From Beta vulgaris subsp. vulgaris (lineage: Eukaryota; Streptophyta; Magnoliopsida; Caryophyllales; Amaranthaceae), in contig NC_079202.1 in assembly GCF_026745355.1 (NCBI RefSeq), positions 40,193,322 through 40,257,321 on the forward strand: a stretch of DNA of 64,000 nucleotides, read 5' to 3'. Within the stretch, counting starts at the first letter, position 1; every line of letters starts with the position of its first letter. Position numbers and translations under genes: made by a program. The notes under the pieces were generated by a model. The model saw nothing but the letters and a program-made list of their open reading frames with translations. It ran no database searches and was not told the origin of the DNA. Shown one piece after another: positions 1 through 11,936 of this stretch.

Positions 1-573
1 AAGAACTTGATGAAAGTATGAAGAATACAATGAAAAACGTGCAGCCTTGATGAGAAGCGTCCAAGAGGGAAAAAACGTGATTTCTCTCTCCAAAAATCTC
101 CTTTTCAAATTCTATCCAAAACCTATTTATATCTATCCAAATACAAGGAGTTTGACTAGGATTTGGACTCCTAAAACACTCTAAAACTAAGATTACGTAA
201 TATTGAAATTGGAGACCGCCATGGCCTTGCGGTAAGCTTGAAAGGACCGCCAAAGGGTGGCGGTTTATGCTGTTTTTTGTTCTCTTGCTATCAAAATTCC
301 ATTTTGTAGCTCCTTAGGCATGGTAATTAATGGTTACAATCATCGCCGAATAAAGCTATCAATCCATCTGAATGCTCCGCAATCATCCAAGCTTTCGTGC
401 AAATCCCAATCAACTCCAATAAACGCCATAATCCTACAAAAACAAAACAAATGTACCCGAGGAGAGCAATAGCGAAAAGTAAAATAATAGCTCTAAGAGA
501 TTAAATATATGGGAAAAATATGGTGAAAACACACAAATATATCACATAAAAATGAGTATATAAACGTGTATCA
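1..573 (-). repeat. Athila 3' LTR, partial
   Basis: This segment matches 11006-11611 almost base for base. It ends (plus strand) in CGTGTATCA, the complement of the TG start of the LTR, directly beside a polypurine tract. Relative to the other LTR it lacks 27 bp after position 336. It also shows small indels near 101, 277, 483 and 569, with only one or two substitutions. A TATA-like box (ATATAAATA on the minus strand) lies at 124-132. Confidence 0.95.
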
Positions 574-588
574 AATTCCCCCACACTT
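574..588 (-). other. Polypurine tract of Athila element
   Basis: The minus strand reads AAGTGTGGGGGAATT immediately before the TG of the 3' LTR. This is the purine run from which plus-strand DNA synthesis is primed in LTR elements. Confidence 0.85.
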
Positions 589-2227
589 AACCTTTGCTCG
601 TCCTCGAGGAAAGAAACTAAAAAAAAAACTATTCTAAGGAAGCAGTAAAACCTATACTCACTGTCGTAGGAATCACGATTGCACTTAGCACGTGCAACAA
701 GCCCTTTAAACCCCTAGGCTACCCTAGTGGACGAGTAAGGTCTCGTGAAGGTTTTCAGAAGGCATACCTACAAAGCCAAATGATGAATTCCCAAACCAAT
801 AGCAAAACAAGATAGTCATGAGAAACAAAATTCATTTTCTTTCGAAATCACTTATGCGTTACAAACAACAAGCACAAATCAATTTTCCATGCAAACCAGA
901 CTTAGCACCCTCAGTGATCAACCAGTCTTACCACACACTCCCCCAAACTTGACTCAGTTGTACACAATATTCTCACTCTAGTTGTGCAAAACAAAACAAA
1001 GAAGCCACTCATGTGTTTAAGAGGTTAGAATAAGAATCACTCATCCAAATGCAATAAAGACATCAACTTCATAGTTGCTTCTTTTAGATTTGCAAATTGA
1101 CTTTCTCCACTTATACTGTTAGGATGCAACACGGAAGTCATGATTCTATAAAAGGTAGGCTTGGTTAAAGGGGGTTGGATAACGTTATTTGGGGATGTGG
1201 TGCTCAAAAAAAAAAAAAAAAAACTTAATCCCACTACATATTCCAAATGTCGGGTTCAATCCATCCTTATATCCACCAAACTCCATATAAGCTTGCCCTT
1301 TTTTTCTTTCACAAATAATTTCTTTCAAACAACAACCAAGGAACTTGTATGAACATTGAAACTTGCATTGAGGAGATAATGCACATATTTGGGGATTATA
1401 TATATATAGATATATTCTCTTCATTCTTCCCCATTTTGTTTCTTTTTCTCAGATTCATCTCCTTTCTTTTTTTTTCAAATTCCTTTTGTTTTCAAGAATC
1501 GATGTCTCCTTTTTTTTTCTTTTTCTTTTCAAGTTTCGAATTACTCATAGGGCATACCAATTGATCCACCTTCAAGACAAAACCTAAAAAAAAGGCTCTA
1601 AGGCATATGATGTAAGGCTATCAAAAAGGCAATTATGAGGCTCAAATTGGTTCATCCTAGGGGTAAATGTAAAAAGAAAAAAAAAATTTATTGTGGCCCT
1701 AAGATGTTGAAGCTCTAATCATCTAAATAGAACATCAATCATTCTTCCATATTGCATCGCAAAGTCTCAAATAGTCACAGAGCAAATCCAAGATTCAAGT
1801 TACATGAAGGATAACTAACACACATGAAAAGAACACGACTGAAATAATGTGCAACAGTCGAATATGGCTTAAATTCTCACCAAGGTACTCAAGCTATTAT
1901 TGTCGGTCGAGTCAATATCAAAGGAGACCATTCTAGCCAAAACCAATCACAGGGATTTATGCTATCTTTCATGCAATAGATCATCAATTCAGTGCAAGTC
2001 GATTCATAACAAAACATTCAAAGCAATGTGTTTCAAAGTTCTCACTTGAATTGCCATTCAACTTGGAAATATCAAGCTAACCTAAAAAAAGAGGAAAAAC
2101 TACCAAAAAGAGACACAAATGAACAAACGACTATATACAATGAATCCCTCCCTCACACTTAAATGTTGCAATGTCCACAGTGCAATAGTAAGGCACAAAA
2201 AGAAAGGGGAGAGGTACTCACAAGATC
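589..2227 (-). other. Athila 3' non-coding region
   Basis: About 1.6 kb lies between ORF-1 and the polypurine tract with no supportable gene. It holds an A run at 1207-1223 and T-rich stretches at 1440-1530. Long untranslated stretches around the extra ORF are usual for Athila elements. The small frames here are low-complexity. Confidence 0.6.
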
Positions 2228-3527
2228 TCACTGAGGAGGAAGAGATGGAGGATTGGGGAACCCTCCAGATTGCATCCAAGTGCTAAAGCTCTCCAAGATC
2301 GCAGACATAGATGACAATTGTTGCTTGATGTCCTTCTGCTCGTTGATGATTCCATTTACCGATGTTTGAAGTTGCTCAAGTTTGTCAAGTGCTCGCTCAA
2401 TAGGTGTAGCAGAGAAGCTAGCACCTTCAGATGTGCTAGATGGAAGAGATTGTTCAAGGGATGGAGCAATAGGCAATGGTACAGAAATTCTCCTCGAAGA
2501 ACAATCAAAGGACCAATTGACTGGATTCGTCAAGGTCATTTGCTCGGGTGGGAAGTTCACCTTCATCATTCTGGACACACCAAAGAGTAGTGCCGTCCTT
2601 CTTCTTAAACCAACCAAAAGGGACTTCAACAGCATCAGTCCCATCAACAAAGCCAGCGTGCTTAAGTTGTTCAGCATAGCCCAAATAGATAGCGATTCGA
2701 GTGATAAACCCTCCTTGCACAATTTTACCTCCAACATTGACATTGTTGGCTACACGTTGTAGTTGGTGGATAAGAAAGGCTCCAGTGTCAATAGGTGTAG
2801 CATAAAGCATGTGATGAAGCAGGAAGAGCTCATCTTGGCGAACCTTACTCCCTTCTTGACGGCCAAAAATAGTGTTGGAGAGCACCTTGAGAATATAGCG
2901 CAATGCAGGGTGGCGAGTGGACTTGATAGAGCTCGAACTCGAGTCATAGGTAGACTCCCCACTAATAATTTGCCAAAGTGGCGTAGCAGACCATTGTTGA
3001 GGAGTAACTCGGGCCCCACCGCCTCGTAAACCAAGTGCGTCATTAAGCATCTCCAAAGTCCAAGTATGGTCATTATTGAATAACCGAAAAGTGATCGAAG
3101 ATGTACCACTAGACGGATGAGGAAATATGTGAACTTTCAAGGAGCTAAGGAATTCAAGTGTGGCTCGTGTGCATGTCGGAGTTTTTGTCATAAGAAAATT
3201 TCCCAAACCAATATTGTTGAAGAGCCAATGAACATCATCTTCTATATGTAAAGTTGTCAAGGCATCAATGTCACAATATTTAGTAGCGAGAACCCCTCTT
3301 TTGAACAACTTTTCATATTTCGCTTTGAATTGCGCATCCCCATTAAAATCAATGTCATAGTAGTTAATGTCCACATCTTTTCTCTTTGTCCTAGTAGCGG
3401 ATGGAAGTGCCTTTCGACCATTTGAAATAGACGACTTACTCTTAGAACCCTTTTTGATAGGAACGGATTTGGCCTTAGAAGAGTTTGTAGGCACGTTCTT
3501 TTGTCGAGCATTTAGAGTGCGTCCCAT
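2228..3527 (-). pseudogene. Athila ORF-1 (env-position) protein, frameshifted
   Basis: The reading starts at the first ATG in frame (3527), with a basic Lys/Ser-rich N-terminus (MGRTLNARQK). It continues through a globular region resembling the plant 'ATHILA ORF-1' family, including LFNNIGLGNF, DALGLRGGG and FGRQEGSKVRQDE. The frame stops at 2505. A different minus frame then carries a Gln/Glu-rich coiled-coil C-terminus (LDKLEQLQTS ... SMSAILESFS) down to 2228, so one shift joins two parts of the same protein. It sits after pol, where retroviruses carry env, but I see no convincing signal peptide or membrane span from the ATG. A hydrophobic stretch upstream (3530-3600) has no ATG. Its function is unknown. 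Confidence 0.75.
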
Positions 3528-4691
3528 TAGAATAGGACTAATGCACAACCAAGTCTCACACACAACCAATAAAATACTCCACCACACAAATTTGTCAATC
3601 AAAACCAAAATACTGGAACAACTCAGTCACAAATACTTCTTGAAATAGTCCTACAGCACACAATGTGTCCTTCCCCAATAGTCCAGCAATCAAATAAAAA
3701 CCTCAAAGTATGCAAATTGAGGGTTCGAAAGTCCCCATAATCACAATCGCAGCAATTATTCAAATTTCAAGAGGCCAGTGCAAGAGACCAAGGAAGAACC
3801 GCGAATTGAGTCAAGAATTACCGCAATTTCAGCCGTGAAAATCCGAACCCAGTAGTCAAGTGTCGAGTCGAAGTTGATGCAAATTGCAGCAATTCATCAT
3901 ATTTCAAGAAAAACAGTGCAGGAGAGGATTGAAAAGCAGCAAATTTAGTGAAGAAGCGCCGCAATTACAGCCATATAGTGATGAAAAATCGAGCCCAATA
4001 ATCGAATTCCGACCAAAAACGGAGGAAACAACCAGCATCAATCTCAATGGAGTTCAGCGACTGAAGAAAAAAAACACGAAGGAGGGAGAGATCAATGGCT
4101 TTAGCTTGCGTTTCTTGTTTCTCTCTCTGCGATATTTTTTTTTTCTGTGGTTTCTGCGTTAGGGTCGAATTGCAGGGGAGAGGCTGTTTTTTTTTTGTTT
4201 CGTTTTCGATGGACTTGGTGAAATTCAGGAGGGTTTGCGGTGGGCTGGCAGTAGAGGGAGCTGAACTGCGATGGGCTGGCAGTGGGGGTGTTATTTTTCG
4301 ATGGGTCTGCATTAGTGACAGGCGGAATTGCGAGGTGTTGGCGGTTGTGGGATCAAACTGCGATGGGTTGGCAGTTCTTACTGAATTGCGTGGGACGTTC
4401 TCTCTTTTTTTTTTTTTTTTTTTTTTTTTTCACCTGCACAAAAACACACTAAAAATTAGGAGAATTAACCTCTAAAAAGAAAAATAAGATGCTAGGTTCC
4501 TAAATTCTATACCTAATACTTAAGCTAACTTAACATATAATACGACTACAATATTAAACTAACTAAGAAAAGAACTAAGAAACTTCTAAAAAAATGAAAA
4601 TCAAAATCGAAAAAAAAAATGAAAGAGAAGACTTGGGTTGCCTCCCAAGAAGCGCTAGTTTAAGGTCATCTAGCTTGACCACCTTTTCACA
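3528..4691 (-). other. Athila spacer between integrase and ORF-1
   Basis: This is non-coding DNA with a long T run at 4406-4429 and G-rich sequence at 4220-4380 that repeats GCGATGGGTTGGCAGT-like phrases. I see no gene. It may hold a splice acceptor for a subgenomic ORF-1 RNA, but that cannot be shown here. Confidence 0.5.
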
Positions 4692-5947
4692 TCACTCTGA
4701 ATGAGGGTCGGAAAGTGTGTAAACCGCCTTCCCTTCAATAGGTTCACCTTCTCGATAGTGCTTAAGACGTTGTCCATTTATCTTAAATGAGCCAGTTGCT
4801 TCACTCCAAATCTCAACCGAGCCATACGGAAAGACCTGAAGGATTTTAAAAGGACCAGACCATCTTGAGCGAAGTTTGCCAGGAAATAGCTTCAATCGAG
4901 AGTTGAACAGTAAAACCAACTCCCCTTCATGAAATTCTCGCCGCATTATATGCTTGTCATGCCACCTTTTCGTGCGTTCTTTGTACAACCGTGAGCTTTC
5001 ATAGGCGTCGAGGCGCAGTTCTTCTAACTCATTTAGCTGTAATAATCGTTGCTCGCCTGCCGCTTGCAAATCAAAATTGAGATTCTTAATCGCCCAAAAT
5101 GCACGATGCTCCAATTCAACGGGGAGATGACATGCTTTTCCATATACGAGCCTATACGGAGTTGTGCCGATGGGTGTTTTGAATGCAGTTCTGTATGCCC
5201 AAAGTGCATCATCGAGTTTTATAGACCAATCCTTCCTGGATCTCGCAACTGTCTTCTCTAAGATAGTTTTGATTCGCGATTTGAAATCTCCACTTGGCCA
5301 CTAGTTTGTGGGTGATATGAGAGTCCCACTCGATGATGTACTCCATATTTCTTCAACATAGCTTCAAACTTCTTTTCGACAAAATGTTTACCTCCATCGC
5401 TAATCAATACTCGTGGTACTCCAAATCTAGGGAAAATAGTCTTCTTAAAGAACTTTTGAACCACACGAGCATCATTAGTAGGAGTAGCAATAGCCTCAAC
5501 CCACTTGGAGACATAGTCAACAGCAACTAGAATATACTGATTCCCATAAGATGAAGGGAAAGGACCCATGAAATCGACGCCCCATACATCAAACAATTCG
5601 ACCTCAAGAATGTTGTTTAGAGGCATTTCGTTCCTCCTAGAGATATTCCCAGTCCTTTGACAACGGTCACAAGACTGGACATAGGTATGAACATCCTTGA
5701 ATAGAGTTGGCCAATAGAACCCACACTGAAGAATCTTTGCAGCAGTCTTAGCAGTTTTAGCATGTCCTCCACATGGAGAATCGTGACAATGAGAAATTAT
5801 AAGGCCTACCTCAGCTTCTGGAATGCACCTTCTAATGACACCATCCGCGCATCCCTTGTAGAGAAAAGGGTCATCCCAAAATACTTTTTCACCTCGTGAA
5901 AGAATTTCTTCTTCTGTTGTGAGGAATAACCATAGGGACAGTACCAC
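4692..5947 (-). pseudogene. Athila integrase (pol C-terminal part), frameshifted
   Basis: Integrase inserts the cDNA into the genome. The N-terminal HHCC zinc region is visible ([10 protein letters not shown] ... CDRCQ), followed by the catalytic core with [10 protein letters not shown] (first D), LISDGGKHF (second D) and [10 protein letters not shown] (E). Directly after NRE, near 5275, one base is missing. The frame stops at 5258 and protein similarity resumes in another frame ([12 protein letters not shown], then [12 protein letters not shown]) to a stop at 4692. The C-terminal part holds the [16 protein letters not shown] fold typical of gypsy integrase tails. There is no chromodomain, as expected for Athila. 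Confidence 0.9.
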
Positions 5948-5962
5948 TAGCCAAATAGTTGG

Positions 5963-7550
5963 CTATATCAGCATACCAAGGGAACTCCGTGGTAGAAAGA
6001 GCAAACAAGTGGTCGTCTGGAAACGAATCATCAATGGGGAGGCCTTTATCACTTCATCATCAAGGACAAGTCGAGAAAGGTGATCCGCAACAACGTTTTC
6101 TGCTCCCTTCTTGTCCTTTATCTCCAAGTCAAATTCTTGCAGCAAGAGAATCCAGCGAATCAAACGAGGCTTGCATCCTTTTTACTCATCAAATATTTCA
6201 ATCTGCTGTGATCCGTATGAACTATCACCTTCGACCCAACCAGATAGGATCGAAACTTCTCCATAGAATATACCACGGCCAATAACTCCTTCTCAGTAGT
6301 GCATAGTTCATCTGGGCCGAGTCCAGAGTCTTGCTTGTGTAGTAGATGGCATGGAGTTTGCCATCTTTTCGTTGGCCCAATACCGCACCAATAGCATAAT
6401 CACTGGCGTCGCACATAATCTCAAATGGTAGATTCCAGTCTGGTGGTTGTATGATAGGTGCAGATATGAGAGATTGTTTTAACCTGTTGAAAGCTTCAAG
6501 ACAAGCATCAGTGAAAACAACAAGGGAACATCTTTGCCTAGGAGCTCAGTGAGAGGTCGAGCGATTTTAGAGAAATCCTTGATGAAACGGCGATAAAACC
6601 CCGCATGACCAAGAAAACTCCTCACCGCTTTCACAGAAGTAGGGGGTGGCAATCGCTCAATGACATCTATCTTAGCTCTGTCGACTTCAACGCCCCTATG
6701 AGACACAACATGACCCAAAACAACTCCTTGTTGTACCATAAAATGGCACTTTTCCCAGTTGAGAATAAGATTGACTTCTTGGCATCTACGAAGCACCTTT
6801 GTCAATTTTCAAGACAAACATCAAAAGATGTTCCGTAGACAGAGAAATCATCCATAAAAACCTCCATACTATTCTCAATCAGACCTGAGAAAATTGCCAT
6901 CATACACCTTTGAAAGGTGGCAGGAGCGTTACATAATCCAAATGGCATCCTTCGATATGCAAAGGTGCCATAGGGACAAGTGAAAGTGGTCTTTTCTTGA
7001 TCACTTGGATGGATTGGAATTTGGAAAAAGCCTGAATATCCATCCAAGTAACAGAAAAATGAATGTTTCGCCAACCTGTCCAACATCAGTCAATGAAAGG
7101 GAGAGGAAAGTGATCTTTTCGAGTGGCCTTATTCAATTTCCTATAGTCTATACACATGCGCCACCCTGTCACAGTTCTAGTAGAAATCTCTTCTCCCTTA
7201 TCATTCTTAACAACGGTCATACCTCCTTTCTTTGGAACAACTTGTACTGGGCTAACCCACTTACTATCAGATATAGGGTAGATTATACCAGCATCAAGCA
7301 ATTTTAGAACCTCTTTTCGAACTACCTCCATCATGTTTGGATTAAGCCGTCTTTGAGATTCAATAGATGAAGCATGATCGTCCTCAAGAATGATCTTATG
7401 CATACAAAATGAAGGGTTAATCCCCTTGATATCATCAATGCTGTACCCTATAACATTTTTATATTTTCTCAAAATGGTGAGCAGTTGCTCAATTTGCATG
7501 TCCTCGAGCATAGCATTGACAATAACTGGATAAGTCTCATTGGGACCCAA
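5963..7550 (-). pseudogene. Athila reverse transcriptase and RNase H, multiple frameshifts
   Basis: RT motifs appear in order across three frames: KWVSPVQVVPKKGG and WRMCIDYRKLN (7550-7086), then YLDGYSGFFQIPIHP, MPFGLCNAPATFQ and the catalytic FMDD at about 6847-6855 (7086-6802), then GVVLGHVVSHRGVEVD and GFYRRFIKDFS (6805-6479). RNase H follows with CDASDYAIGAVLGQR (6416-6225) and [16 protein letters not shown] (6163-5963). Breaks lie near 7090 (the expected IDQML is interrupted) and near 6805, where one T is missing after GAAAA. The domains are in the normal gypsy order and of normal length, so this is a recent copy that cannot make one polyprotein as read. Confidence 0.92.
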
Positions 7551-7791
7551 GTATGCATTTTTAAAGAAGGGGGAAGGGGTTTAATTCTACCTCAGGAGGC
7601 GTAGTACTCTCCTTAGATTCCTCGTGTGTCAACACCTCTTTGATAGACTCATCATTAGGTAATGAATGCGATTCCTCTAAGAGCCCTTGTACGCCTTAGT
7701 TTCCCAATCCCTTCATCGGCAACTCCCATGAGAACAGTTTGCAGTGAATCATCAAGTTGTAGACTAGAAGCTTTTACCTCAATCGCCTCAT

Positions 7792-8325
7792 CTAGAGCAT
7801 CCACCCTATAGATAGTCTCCCCAAACGAAGGAGCCCCATGGAGTTTGTGAGATTGTACTCCATCTTCTCATCACCCACTTCAAAGGTAATCTTTCCATTC
7901 TTCATGTCAATGATGGCTCCAGCAGTGGCCAGGAAAGGTCTCCCAAGAATGATAGGAACCTGCGCATCCTCCTCCATCTCCATTACTACAAAGTCACATG
8001 GAATGAAAAACTTCCCAACACGGAGGGAACATCTTCAAGGATACCAAGTGATACTTTACAGTTCTATCAGCTAATTGTAAAGAGATGCGTGTAGGTTTTG
8101 GTTCACCCATTTGAAGCTTCTGCAAATAGACAAAGGCATTAGACTAACACTTGCCCCAAGATCACAAAGTGCCTTTTTTATTTCGATATCTCCTAGCTTC
8201 ACAGGAATAGAGTAGCTACCCAGATCTCCTAGCTTCTTAGGAAGCTTATTCTGCAATATAGCACTACATTCTGCTGTAAGTGAAACAGTTGCATTCTCCT
8301 CGATCTTTCGCTTGTTTGAGAGCAT
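7792..8325 (-). pseudogene. Athila aspartic protease region
   Basis: This region processes the Gag-Pol polyprotein. The active site is ALCDLGASVSLMP, with the catalytic Asp codon at about 8161-8163. The downstream hydrophobic segment PIILGRPFLATAGAIID is the second conserved protease motif in this lineage. DLGAS instead of DSGA is normal in Athila-like proteases. The two halves lie in different frames (8325-8071 and 7983-7792), separated by an indel. The stretch 7551-7791 links protease to RT and shows only scattered similarity. Confidence 0.85.
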
Positions 8326-8404
8326 GTCTTTCAGAAATTTTGCATAAGAGGGATCTCAGAGATAGCATCCAAGAATGGTATGTTTAATGCACTTCTTCAG
8401 TATA

Positions 8405-10055
8405 TCAAGGAATTTCCCATATTTCTTCTCTAATTTTGCATGGGCTAACCTTTGTGGAAATGGAACTGGTGGCGTGTATCCGAATAGGGGTAGGAGTGGG
8501 TTCCTTCTTCTCTTCTTCAATAATCTCGTTCTCCACCGCTTTCTCAGGTTGAACCATCTCTTCCACAGTTCCTTTTGATGGCTCCTTCAAAGGATGATCT
8601 TGTAGCTCTTTTCCATTTCTCAAAATCACAGCATTGATATGGCCCTTAGATGGTTGTTCAGTATTCAGGAAAATGACCTGGAGCTTTTGAAGATTGGCCC
8701 ACTTGATGTGCAAGTTGGCTTATTTGACTTTCTAAGAGCTTGTTCTGTGCTTGAATTTGTTGAATTGTGTGATCAGTCTTCTCATTTTGCTTACCCTGTT
8801 GAGCCATGAAGTTAGTTTGTTGGGCTAAAAGGTTCTCCATCATAATCTCCAAGTTGCTTTTCTGTTGAATGGAGGAGGTTGCTGATTAACACTTGATTGA
8901 CATGAGGATTGAATGGTGCTCTAGCTTGAAAACCTGGTGGTGCATTAAAATTGTTGCGAGGTGGAGGAGGTGGATTGAGTTGTGCTTGAGTGTTCTTGTA
9001 TGAAATGCAGGATTGTGCTTCCATCCCTCATTGTATGTGTTAGAATAAGGATCATATGGCCGCTTTGGATTGGAATTATAAAGAGCATTGGCTTGCTCAA
9101 TTGTCATCCCATCATTGTTGATTTGACATTCAGTAGCAGCATGTCCTTGGACTCCACACATCTGACATGAGACCATCATAGATGAACCAGCTTGGAGTCG
9201 ATCAAACTTGTGAGATAGTGCCTGCACAGTATTAGTTAAAGTGGTTAGCGCATCAACATCATATTTACCTCCCTTCTTAGCACGATTGCGACCATTTGGA
9301 TGGTAGTTGTCATTGGCCGCCATCTTCTCAATCAACTCCTTTGCTTCGGTTGGTTCTTAGTCATAAGGGAACCCCTGAAGCAGCATCAATGTAGATACGA
9401 AACTCATGTGTCAAACCATTGTAGAAAGTCTGTATCAACATCCATTCAGGAATCCCGTGATGAGGACATTGTCTTTGCAAACGTAGAAACCTTCTCCATG
9501 CTTCATACAATGATTCGTCGTCATGTTGCTCAAAGGTTGCTAACTCGTTCCTCAGCTTCGCGGTCTTTTCTTGCCCCAAAAACTTCACCAAGAATGCTTT
9601 GGCAAGTTTTCCCCATTTATCAAACGTTCCGACACCTTCATCTCTCAACCACTCCTTTGCTCTATCTCGAAGAGAGAAAGGAAAAAGGCGTAGTCGAATA
9701 GCATCCTCACTCACACTGTTGATTTTCACTGTGTCGCATTTCTCCAAGAAACTAGCAATGTGACTCACAGGGCATTCATTGGGTAACCCTGCAAATGAAT
9801 CGTTGGAGATGAACTGGATGAATTAGGCTTAAGTTCAAAATTTGCAGCATTGACGGCAGGTCGAACAATGCTCGATAATGCACCAGTTGTAGTATCTGGT
9901 ACACCATACTCCCAAAGAGTTTTAGTTGCTTCTTCACCCATTGCTTGATTCTTATTCTTAATTCGTCTCTTTGTACTTCCTTGCTTGCGTGCAGTGGCTT
10001 CGATTTCAAGATCTAGAGGAATCAAATTCTGTGGACCTCTACGTCGAGTTTGCAT
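8405..10055 (-). pseudogene. Athila gag with CCHC zinc knuckle, frameshifted
   Basis: Gag packages the element RNA. The start is MQTRRRGPQN at 10055. The capsid-like retrotransposon-gag region reads VSEDAIRLRLFPFSLRDRAK, EWLRDEGVGTFDKWGKL and SLYEAWRRFLRLQRQCPHHG (9768-9361). The nucleic-acid-binding knuckle CQMCGVQGHAATEC fits C-x2-C-x4-H-x4-C at about 9126-9167. A Gln-rich tail follows (8852-8658). Frame changes occur near 9770, near 9350 (one missing base in the phrase before EPTEAKELIEKM), near 9010 and near 8660. Confidence 0.88.
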
Positions 10056-10178
10056 GCAACAAAGAAAGAACTAAAAACAAAAGATCAAATAAACAAGAAA
10101 TGATAGCCGAAGCAGCAAACTATAAAAAAAAAACTTAGCAAAAATAAAATCAAAAATAACTAATTTAAATACCGTTAG

Positions 10179-10195
10179 CCCCGGCAACGGCGCCA
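10179..10195 (-). other. Primer-binding site of Athila element
   Basis: The minus strand reads TGGCGCCGTTGCCGGGG, five bases inside the end of the 5' LTR. This is the tRNA-primed start of minus-strand DNA synthesis typical of plant Athila-like elements. The ~120 bp between it and the gag ATG is leader. Confidence 0.88.
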
Positions 10196-10200
10196 AAATT

Positions 10201-11611
10201 TGAAAGGCTTATCGCGTACCTAACAAAAATAACCTAACTATTCCTCCTAACTAATGTAGTCGGCAAGTAAGGATCGAATCCCAAGAGACTAACTGATTCA
10301 AAGTAGTTAAATTGACTCTAATTAATACTAAGCAAGTAATCAATAAAGTGATGATGAACTAATCTAAATAACTAAAGCAAATGAAATTATCAAGAGTGAA
10401 TCAAAGACTAAAGACATCTAGGTTTAAGTATCCCCACTAATACGAATTAATGCCACAAACAATCCCTTTTCCTTAATTAACTAATAAATAACTCATAGGA
10501 TAGACGCGCCCTAATAATACTAAGGATTTCTTTCGATCAATCAATAGCTTCCCTAACAATGCAATCATGCCTATTTTCATGGAGTCATGCAAATTAAGGA
10601 CTTTAGACATAGCATCCTAACATCCTAATAAATTCCATCAACTACTTTCGTGATGATTTCCTTTATCTTAAATTAGGGTTCTAGATTCGATTAAGATTCA
10701 ACTTTCGTTGCAAAAATAATCACATTCAAAAAATACTATTTCTAGTCATAAATTGATAATTAAAACCAACCCTAAAATAAATAAATCATAAATTAATCAA
10801 AGTTCGGGAATTGGGAATTAAACAAGCATCAATTCATATTAGGGTTCAACCTAACCCTAGAATAGAAAACTACTCACACATGATGATTGAATAAACAAAA
10901 TAAATATTAAAAGAAAGCATGATTAACAATAATAATAAATAGAATAGAGAAGAGAAAATAATACTTGAATTAATTGATGAAATTGCAAACTTGAATGTCG
11001 AAAACAAGAACTTGATGAAAGTATGAAGAATACAATGAAAAACGTGCAGCCTTGATGAGAAGCGTCCAAGAGGGAAAAAACGTGATTTCTCTCTCCAATA
11101 ATATCTCCTTTTCAAATTCTATCCAAAACCTATTTATATCTATCCAAATACAAGGAGTTTGACTAGGATTTGGACTCCTAAAACACTCTAAAACTAAGAT
11201 TACGTAATATTGAAATTGGAGACCGCCATGGCCTTGCGGTAAGCTTGAAAGGACCGCCAAAGGGTGGCGGTTTATGCTGTTTTTTTGTTCTCTTGCTATC
11301 AAAATTCCATTTTGTAGCTCCTTAGGCATGGTAATTAATGGTTACCCACACCATATCGCAATATATCTTCAAAATCATCGCCGAATAAAGCTATCAATCC
11401 ATCTGAATGCTCCGCAATCATCCAAGCTTTCGTGCAAATCCCAATCAACTCCAATAAACGCCATAATCCTACAAAAACAAAACAAATGTACCCGAGGAGA
11501 GCAATAGCGAAAAGTAAAGAATAATAGCTCTAAGAGATTAAATATATGGGAAAAATATGGTGAAAACACACAAATATATCACATAAAAATGAGTATATAA
11601 ACGTGTTATCA
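10201..11611 (-). repeat. Athila 5' LTR, complete (1,411 bp)
   Basis: It begins TGAAAGGCTT and ends CGTGTTATCA on the plus strand, giving TG...CA ends, and is bordered inside by the primer-binding site. The stretch 11006-11611 matches the partial LTR at the left edge. The inner half (10201-11005) is AT-rich and holds no gene. Confidence 0.95.
11131..11139 (-). promoter_or_regulatory. TATA-like box in Athila 5' LTR
   Basis: ATATAAATA on the minus strand, about 470 bp from the LTR start, within the shared LTR sequence. It is the best candidate core promoter for the retrotransposon RNA. Confidence 0.5.
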
Positions 11612-11936
11612 GTTATCAACACCCAAAGTGACATGGCAAACTTCTTTCTCTCTCCTCTAATTCCTCACCCCTTTATTCTCTCTCTTCCACTACTTAAACT
11701 CTGATGCCATTTCTTTTTCGTTTTTGTTTGTGATTTTTTTTTTTGTTTCTAAAACATCATCTTATGTTTCTTCAATCTCTGAATTTCTGTGTTTAAATCT
11801 CAATCTCAGAATTTTTGAGTTTAAAACTGAAGACTCACACTTCGGGTTTGGACAATTTTAATTTTACAACTTGTGTACTCTGTAAGAGTTAGTATCAAGC
11901 GATGAATGAAGTCATATCCCATATCAAGAAATCTTT
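11612..11936. other. Short flank between Athila and CACTA-1
   Basis: AT/CT-rich DNA with no gene seen. It is the sequence into which both neighbouring elements inserted. Confidence 0.5.

Larger units (their letters stand above)
1..11611 (-). mobile_element. Athila-lineage Ty3/gypsy LTR retrotransposon, 3' LTR cut by window edge
   Basis: Reading from right to left the order is 5' LTR, primer-binding site, gag with CCHC knuckle, protease, reverse transcriptase, RNase H, integrase, a non-pol ORF, a polypurine tract and a 3' LTR. Integrase after RNase H defines Ty3/gypsy. The DLGAS protease site, the long internal region (about 9.6 kb), the long LTR and the extra ORF downstream of pol match the Athila lineage. 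The visible part of the 3' LTR is almost identical to the 5' LTR apart from indels, so insertion looks recent. The coding frames nevertheless carry many single-base breaks. The left target duplication lies outside the window; the bases after the right LTR are GTTAT. Confidence 0.93.

Noticed and set aside
3530..3608. Hydrophobic N-terminal extension of Athila ORF-1 as a signal peptide
   Set aside because: No ATG upstream in frame; it starts only with TTG, so the first ATG at 3527 is preferred.
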